Part shown: positions 56,993-64,000 of the stretch, in pieces
How the letters are laid out: every line of letters starts with the position of its first letter
How positions within the stretch are numbered: position 1 is the stretch's first letter
Source of the DNA: Pogostemon cablin
Taxonomy: Eukaryota; Streptophyta; Magnoliopsida; Lamiales; Lamiaceae
Reading direction: 5' to 3'
NCBI GenBank assembly: GCA_023678885.1
Contig: CM042963.1
Coordinates: 27,407,542-27,471,541, forward strand
Length of the DNA stretch: 64,000 nucleotides
Position numbers and translations under genes: made by a program
The notes under the pieces: generated by a model
What the model was told of the DNA's origin: nothing
The model's input: the letters and a program-made list of their open reading frames with translations, nothing else
The model's database searches: none

Positions 56993-59379
56993 GTAGTACT
57001 ACTTAACCTTATTATCATATCGGATTAAATCCACGTGAAGGGTTTACATGATAATCTTTATGAGCTACTCATATCAATTTAAATAATTAGAACACGGATT
57101 CCTTTTACAATAAACAACACATTATATAGATAGGGCCCTCTCCCAACTCACTGAGCATATTGATTTAATAATTAAATCTAATCCATTGATGAATCAAAAA
57201 AATAAATATTGAATTGCGTGTCGAGAGTATTTTATAGGAACTAAGGGTGTGTTTGGATGGAGGGATTTATAAATCCCTCCCTAAAATCCTTCCTTTATGT
57301 TTGGATGTAACTTGAAATCCATAGATTTATAAATCCAAAATTTTAAATTAAAATCATGGATTTGATTTTGAATTTTTTTTTTGTTTTGGATGGATTTTCA
57401 AATCCTTACTCAAACCGTGTCATTTGAAATTCTTCCATTGTGTGATTGATATATTAGTATATAAAAATAGTATATAAAATTAATAAATTAGTTAAAAAAA
57501 ATTCTTCTTAATTTTAACCCTACCACCCAACCTACACCCTACTTTTTTTAAAATAAGATTTTAGATTTTATTATTTAGGGACACTTACAATGGGATACAT
57601 AAAATAATGCATGATTGTTATAAACTACATGACTCAAAGAACAAATACTCATAACTACACAATTATAGATTGTGATACCATAAATACCCCTATGTGTTTG
57701 CACATTTTATTTTGCACAATTTTATTTTGTACAATTTTGTTTTGCACAATTTCTTTTGCAAAAAATTCTTTTGCATATTGTTTTTGCACATTTTGTTTTG
57801 CAATTTTTTTTGCCCAATTCTTTTGCACAATTATTTTTGAACATTCATTCTTTATAATATTTTTGCACAATTTTTTTTGCACATTGCGTCGTTCAAATGA
57901 ATTTTTACATGAATAATTGTAGATAATTAAAAATAGAGGCAGTTAAGGTACACAATATAATTCTTTGCATATTTTTTTTTCACAATTTATTTGCCCTTTT
58001 TTTTCACAATTTATTTGCCCATTTTTTTCACATTTGTCTTATACAATATTTCAGCACATTTTATGAATATCTTGAATTTCATGGAAAATAATTAATAATA
58101 ATAAGTCAAAATATATTAAGTAAAATTTTAGTATTGATGTTAAGATTATATACATAAAACTATAATTAGCTGAAAAAAAAAGAGAGTCACGTCAACTCTG
58201 CTGCTCGTTGGCTGTTGTCCCAAAATTTTCCATAAAAAACATATATCCACGGTCCACCCCTCTCTCATTTCTCTTTATATTTATCAACTCATTTAACATA
58301 TATATTCTTATCTCTCATTTGACACATCACAAATTATACCACTCTATTCCACTAATCAATATGAAATGCATTAATCCAAATTTATTTTAATGATTATTGA
58401 ATCTCATATTCTTGTTTCTTCTCCATCAACATACTGCACACTTAAAATAGGAGTACTAAAATAGCAAATATTTTGTCTTTTTTTATTTTGAATGTATGGA
58501 CTAGCTTATTGTATGAAGAAAACTCATAATTTTTCATAACACACACTTTGTGCTTGTTGTATGAAAATAAACTTCGATTAACATGTTTGAACTCAAATGA
58601 AAATGCATTCAGAAATTTCAATACGTAAATTATATATGTTCAGGCACAATCATTGTCTTCAAACACACACTTTGCGCTTGTTTCATGAAACCAAACTCCT
58701 ATAAATATGCTTCATGAATTCAAATACCAATGTAATCAAAAACTCATTCAGGCATTTTTACAAACACATTGCATGCAAGTAAAAATAAACATATAATCTT
58801 TTGTAAAAGATAAATTATTCAATCAACAAATTTCTCAATACTAAAACTATCTCAAAATTCCATATTAATTTCACACAAAATAGAGATTATAATCCTTACA
58901 ATTATACAAATTAGTCACAGTTTGTTTATGTACTTAACCAGAATTGACTCGTAAACAATAAAGTACGACGGACCGCATGTGCATATGAGCAATAGTCCAA
59001 ACTGCTAGACTCCCTTGCTCACACAAATACTCTTTGTTCACATGATTTAAAAAATTGGGCACCAACAAAAATGATAAATAGTATCCATCCAACAGTGTTG
59101 ACTAGAAAATCCAAATTCAATCCTGAACAACTAGGTGCAAAAAATGTGTAGGACATGAATAAGCATATGTCTTCAAACAGCCAAGCAATCCAAATAATCT
59201 GATGAACATGAGTTGAAACATCATAAACATACACACAAATTTGTCAGCATTCAAAAATCAAATCATGAACACTGAATCATAAACAAATAAATTTGAAAAC
59301 CAAATCGAAACACGATTGTTACGAGTCCCAAAATCCAATGGCATCGGCCATCAGAGAATCGCTCTTGGCAAAGAGATTC

Positions 59380-60420
59380 TTTTTTTAACAAATGATAGGA
59401 TTCATTTATGTACTAGCCAAACAGGCTACGGGGGACTCTGCGGTAATCAACCGAGAGACCAGTCCCTCCACAAGGGAGATTACAACTCCATAAAGGAGAC
59501 TTTAACACCTCACAAAGAGGACACACTCCATAAAGGAGACAAGTAATAAAAACAAGCTCAAACAGTCGAGCAAGAGAAGAGAAACATCAGGAGTAACAAA
59601 TACAAATTGTTAAGCAAAGCAATCTATGCTAGTTAGATCCATAGATTAACCCTCCAAAAACCTATCAATGAGAAAAGCACACTGAACATAAAAATACAGA
59701 CCAAAGAAAATAGATATTAAAAAAATAAAAATAAAAAAAGGCCAAAGAAGGCAACCTCCTCTCCACCTGTCCACTGCGCTGCCACCTGTTCCGCATCCAC
59801 CGCCAACTCTCTCTTCACCACATATCTGCCAAGATCTGGCCACCACTGCCCTTCTCCGACCGTGCAGGAGACGCGAGCCCAGATGGTTGAGGATAAAACA
59901 AGGCAAGATCCAATGCTAGGGGAGAAGAAGGGGCTGACCGCTTTCATGCTCCGTCACTAGACGGTGCCGTCGCAGAGGAAAGGAGGGAGAGGGGGGCAAG
60001 TAGGGGTGGAGAGGGGGGGAATTTTTAGATTTGAAAGTTAGAGAGAGAGAGAGAGTCTAGAGAGAAGGGGGAGCATTTCCTTCCATTCTCACTCATCTAC
60101 TTTTGTAGATCTGGAAGAAATCGGAGATGGTGAGATTGCAAACACCACGGCAACTGCCAAACCCATCTTGGTAAATTCCCTGCTACTCGCCTCCACTGGA
60201 CGGTGCCGTTGCTGAGAAAGGGAGGGAGAGGAGGTGGAGAGGGGGGATTCCAGATTTGAAAGTTAGAGAGAGAGAGAGTCTAGAGAGAAGGGGGAGTGTT
60301 TTCTTCCATTCTCACTCATCTACTTTTGTAGATCTGGAAGAAATCGGAGATGGTGAAATTGCAAATACCACAGCAACTGCCAAATCCATCTTTGCAAATC
60401 CCCTGCTACTCGCCTCCAAT
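59380..60420 (-). mobile_element. Probable non-autonomous retroposon with repeated 5' leader
   Basis: On the minus strand it ends in seven A's (plus strand 59380-59386) after a smooth 3' UTR-like stretch containing tctcctttatggagt twice. It begins with two direct ~230-bp copies (59957-60195 and 60196-60418) rich in gagagagaga on the plus strand, like the tandem 5' leader of a LINE. In between are two short frames and no reverse transcriptase. No target duplication is found, so the class is tentative. Confidence 0.5.
59957..60418. repeat. Two tandem copies of a ~230-bp unit
   Basis: Units share gacggtgccgt (59960, 60199), gatttgaaagttagagaga, cactcatctacttttgtaga and ctgctactcgcctcca. They differ by scattered substitutions and a short indel in the G-rich part. 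Confidence 0.88.
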
Positions 60421-61646
60421 CAGGGGTCCATAAGAATTTTTATTCATTTAATAAGGGTATACGGGATTTTAATGTATTATTTTATAGTGGATAATAATAT
60501 TGGATATTTTATTTTTTTTCCCTTTAATAAAATATTGCTAGTTTAATAATATTGGATTTATATGTATCTAATAATTATGATATAAATTGTGTATCTTATA
60601 GTAACAATTCCTAATATTTAAACAATAAAAATATTACCACCCAACCTACCCCTACCCACTCCCACCAAAAAATTATTTTATAAAATTTTAATATTTAAAT
60701 AATAAAAATGTTATCACTCAGCCTACCCTACCCCCTATCCACCTACCACCCCCTCCGCCACCACCCCCATCCAAATTTATTTTTATAAAGTTTTAGATTT
60801 TAATGTTTTAATAATATAAACATTACTACTCAGCCTACCCCTACCCACCCACTCTCCCCCACCCCCTCAAAAAAATATTTTTTTTGTAAAATTTTAAATT
60901 TTAATACTTAAATAATAAAAATATTACCACACAACCTACCCACTACCCACCCATCCCACCCAAAAAATGTTTTGAAATAAAATTTTAGATTTTAATATTT
61001 AATATAATAAAATTTTATTATTTTTATTTATCATATATAAAATTCTATTTTAAAAATTAAAAAATAATGGTTACAATTATAAATTTGAAAATCCTTCAAA
61101 AATCCATAATTTATCCTAACGGTGGAATTCAAATAAATTGATTTAAATTCAATGAATTCAAAATCTACACATTCTCAAATACATTGGATTTGAAATGACT
61201 CAGTCCAAACACAACCTAAGAGTACAAAGATTCATAATAACTGATGTTTTATTCTTTTATATAGTCAGTACAAATCGAACAACCTCAAACGATCCTGTTC
61301 AATACACACAAAATACATGTAATTTTATAGTTAAGACAAACTAATATCAAATCACATTAAAACCATTCTCATAGTTTGTCCCAATCTATCTTGAGCCTCT
61401 GTCTATACTTTATAATATGATCTTCCGTGCGACGCCACACACAATATTATCCCTAATATAAAAAAAGGACAATTGCATCGATATAAAAATATATAATAAG
61501 ATACAATGATTTCATCAATGATTCTCATTTCAAAATATTGTTAAAATATTTTTCATTCTAAAACTGTATACATAGTATACAATCTAACATATTAGAGCAT
61601 CTCCAGCTGTACATTAAAGTACTACTTTAATGCTCAATCAACTGTC

Positions 61647-63034
61647 TGTTGGATTGTATACTAAAAGCCTAGTTTTTTGTATGAACAATGTTTAAATAAT
61701 TTATTTAAATTAAGAATCATATGATCAAATGATTGCATCTTATAATTTATTTATATATACGATGCAATAGTCCACTTACTTTACACTGTAGATAATATGT
61801 TGTGCGACAACACGCGGAAGATCATATTATCAGTTTCCTTATAAAGTATAAACAGATGCTCACAACCAAGATAGACGGGGACTCTCTATCGGAATGGTTG
61901 TAGTGTGATTTGGTATTAGTTTGCCTTGGCTATAGAATCAAATTAATGCACTTTGTGTGTATTGAGCAGGACCACTTGAGATCGTTCGACTTATACTGAC
62001 TTATAGGAGAACTTGATCTCAGTTATTATGGATGTTCGTGCTCTTAATCCCTATAAAATAACCTCGATACGTAGGGCAGTATATATTTCTTTGATTCATC
62101 AATGGGTGAGATTTACATGTATTAAATCAACAAACTTGGTAAGTTGGGAAGTAGTGTTGTCTCTATGGTGTGCTGTTGATTGTAGAAGGAATCCATGTCC
62201 GACATAGGTTGATGATGTCCCCTTGAGGAGCTCACAAGGATTATCATGTAAACCCTGTAGGTGGATTTATTTCGGTATGATAATGAGGTTGAGTTGTACT
62301 ACTCTTGGATGAGATATTATTAATGGAGTTGTCAGAAACTTAATTAATTAATGGACATTGTATATCTTAAACATGGGGAGACTAACGGGCTCATAATGAG
62401 AATGAGCGCATAACATAATTATGGGATTAGAATGGTAGTGCAGTAATAATATTTTAGTTGTATATATTATTATTATTATTGGACTTAAGTATAAGCTTTG
62501 GACTAAGCTTGGATACTTAAGCCCAATGGAGGCCCAACTATAATTTCTCCTCCTGGTCCCTGCTGTAGCCCATATATAAGTCATCTCAGCTGTCCGGAAA
62601 CCCTAATCTATGAGATTAATCATGCCTAACATTGTGAGGAGGGTGAGGGAACAGTAGATTGAGAAAATCTCGAGGATCGTCGCCCACACGACGTCGAGAT
62701 TGGACTTGGGAATACAACAGAAGACTGGAAGGTTGTTTGCTGCTGCTGTCCGCCATATTCTATGATTTTTATAAAATCGTACAGACTTTAGAATAGTACT
62801 GACGAAAAGCAATGGAAGAGAGGATCGTTTTGGCGCGTAGATCACTCAATTCCGACATCGGATGAGAGAGTTATGTCCAAAACAGTGAGGCTGCATAGGC
62901 TGGTGGCGAGAATTCATCGTCTTCAACATACCCTGGTGAAAGGTAATACGTTTCTTGTTTTCTTGTTTCTGCTGCTTGTTAGAAATGTATGGAACCCTAA
63001 CGGGTCACGTTAACCAAACGATCGAATGCCAACA
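61647..63034 (+). mobile_element. Copia solo LTR (CTGTC duplication)
   Basis: Starts TGTTGGATTGTATAC and ends ATGCCAACA; CTGTC lies directly outside at 61642-61646 and 63035-63039. A TATA-like catatataag near 62570 and gaaaccctaat leader are within. No interior domains are attached, so it is a solo LTR of 1388 bp. The same family supplies the split minus-strand LTR at 54507-61589 and the remnant at about 600-700. Confidence 0.93.
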
Positions 63035-63429
63035 CTGTCCAGCAATGCGCTAATACACAACGCTAGTTTAGATATTCAACGGTGTTGCGCCATATGTGGC
63101 GGATAAAAATCTTGCGCTATCTTTCACGCTATCTCATTTTTTTTTCTTTTTTTATTACATATATTTATCCACTATTTTTAAATATTATAAAATTAATTTA
63201 AATCTAATTATTTTAATTTTATATTAATGATTATTATTATTATTTTAGTTTGTTTAAAATTTATATTACATACATATTTTTTTTTTTTATTTATACTAAT
63301 TTATTTATCTAAATTATAATTTATATTAAATTACAATGTTGATTTGCTAAATAAAAATATTTCATACAATACTTAAAAAGATAAATTACAAAATAATTAA
63401 ATCATAAAAGCTCACTAAATTACATGAAA

Positions 63430-64000
63430 GATTAAAATCCTAAAACATAGATATTTACTACTTCTAATAATCACCAAGATTACTTCCTGATCCTCCAAGA
63501 TCTTAAAAAAACCCACCAAACATGTTAAAAGCACTTGCTTATGGTTGAACTTGTTCATTTTTTTCTTGCAGGATTTTTTCTTATGCTTTTCCAAAGTATT
63601 CACGTCCATAGGGATTTACAATGGTTTCTAAATCTATCAGTAAAATTCTTTTTCCAAAGTATTCAATTTTTTCCCTTCACAACTCGATATCATGATCCCT
63701 TCAAGAAATTGAGGCCATCATTAACTCTTGAAGTTTTGCATTGTCTTGTTGAATTGACTTGATTTATTTAGACATATCTTCATTTTTCTTTCTTTTCATG
63801 TTAGTCTTCTTCATGCCGTAAGGTCTTCGTGAAGAAGAAAAATCACCACTGGCATTTTCAGCACTTAAATTAATAGAAAATAAAGATAATTTGGGATTTG
63901 ATGGAATCAGAGTTTCTTGTTCATCAGCTGAGTATTGCACGGGCTTTCGTGGATTATCATCACAATACGATTTCAGGTTTTTTGTGATATGCTACACATG
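63430..64000 (-). pseudogene. Harbinger ORF1-like (Myb/NAM C-terminal-like) remnant
   Basis: Minus-strand pieces in shifting frames read RRPYGMKKTNMKRKK, then NKTMQ-type Gln-rich sequence, and finally DLETIVNPYGREYFGKA followed by KKNPARKK-like basic residues. A Arg-Pro-x-Gly-x-Lys start, a charged helix and a DL-x(5-6)-P-x(3)-YF end resemble the C-terminal domain shared by Harbinger ORF1 proteins and NAM-associated proteins. Stops are frequent and the N-terminal half is outside the window. The assignment rests on pattern and on the Harbinger-like context. Confidence 0.4.

Larger units (their letters stand above)
57576..60604. mobile_element. Nested TIR element with ttttgcacaat repeats
   Basis: Left agggacacttacaatgggat faces right gttactataagatacacaat (complement), imperfect inverted ends resembling those of the element at 13190-14677; both also carry arrays of a gcaca/tgtgc motif (57700-58040 here). 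At 58500-58720 a cacacactttgtgcttgt block occurs twice. The 58190-59340 interior has no recognised gene; 58240-58340 looks promoter- or UTR-like. A retroposed piece lies at 59380-60420. Confidence 0.5.
57245..61216. mobile_element. Long Tourist/Harbinger-like element with nested insertion (TAA duplication)
   Basis: Begins GGGTGTGTTTGGATGG after TAA (57242-57244) and ends with the inverted tccaaacacaacc before TAA (61217-61219). Outer parts, 57245-57575 and 60605-61216, contain the same C-rich plus tttaataataaaaatatt modules as the elements near 10.1-11.7 kb. The middle, 57575-60605, is a separate insertion. No transposase found. It inserted into the minus-strand copia LTR, whose sequence rejoins as ggaactaagagt-like on removal. 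Confidence 0.8.
54507..61589 (-). repeat. Minus-strand copia LTR split by a TRIM and a Tourist-like element
   Basis: LTR sequence lies at 54507-55114, 56998-57244 and 61220-61589 and aligns in inverted order with the solo LTR at 61647-63034. Shared blocks include attacctttcacc, gatgacttatttatag, gggtttacatgataatc, ccattgatgaatca and tatgatcttccgtgcg. The right end tatacaatctaaca is the complement of the TGTTRGATTGTATA start. The left boundary is approximate and no 5-bp duplication is evident. More diverged than the solo LTR, so older. Confidence 0.82.
61595..64000. mobile_element. Probable PIF/Harbinger element, open at window end
   Basis: GAGCATCTCCAGC begins right after TTA (61592-61594), a start seen in plant Harbinger elements with TTA/TAA duplications. 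The solo copia LTR lies inside it (61647-63034). Beyond the LTR the sequence continues with cgctaatacacaacgctag and caacggtgttgcgcc, then an AT-rich stretch (63120-63420), and an ORF1-like remnant on the minus strand at the edge. Confidence 0.5.

Overview
The window is plant nuclear DNA, most likely from a eudicot. It is AT-rich and intron-bearing. It carries plant-specific repeat classes (Stowaway, Tourist and hAT MITEs, an Athila-type Ty3 element, a TRIM, a tRNA-derived SINE, plant L1 LINE ends). Its one cellular gene is a plant SNAPC4/4R-MYB gene. I cannot name the species. I see no bacterial genes, CRISPR array, rRNA or free-standing tRNA gene.

1-4112: two Stowaway MITEs, a copia LTR remnant, and a 3.07 kb solo LTR (direct repeat GATGA) that holds a SINE with an 18-bp target duplication and a long (AT)n run. 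4113-9783: eight exons of a SNAPC4/MYB4R1-like gene, with half a Myb repeat plus four full repeats. Its 5' exons are not in the window, and its last exon has two competing reading frames.

9.8-31.1 kb: a MITE-rich AT block, then a probable large PIF/Harbinger-type element (14717-31120) holding tandem repeats, a Helitron-like 3' terminus and a complete 10.7 kb Athila-like LTR element on the minus strand (17101-27821, direct repeat ATTAT). The Athila copy keeps gag, a protease fragment and the ATHILA ORF but has no reverse transcriptase or integrase. 31.1-33.9 kb: microsatellites, small MITEs and a Mutator-like element with ~160-bp inverted ends. That element carries a broken PRA1-family gene copy and a nested MITE with a clean 9-bp duplication.

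33.9-53.7 kb: a nest built on Ty3/gypsy chromovirus elements. A decayed pol unit is followed by an LTR that is split by an 8.5 kb copia element (direct repeat TTTAT). The copia is itself split by a small gypsy-type LTR pair and by a 970-bp hAT element. The same LTR also holds a LINE 3' end. A second gag follows, split by a 622-bp hAT MITE, and then an inverted full-length copy of the LTR.

53.7-64 kb: a minus-strand copia LTR split by a TRIM (itself split by a 1.58 kb unidentified retroposed sequence) and by a ~4 kb Tourist/Harbinger-like element. Last comes a plus-strand solo LTR of the same copia family inserted in another Harbinger-like element, whose ORF1 remnant runs to the window edge.

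The only apparently functional gene is the SNAPC4-like one. Nearly everything else is layered transposable-element history, much of which can be ordered because the target duplications are readable. I found no convincing new enzymatic or defence system.
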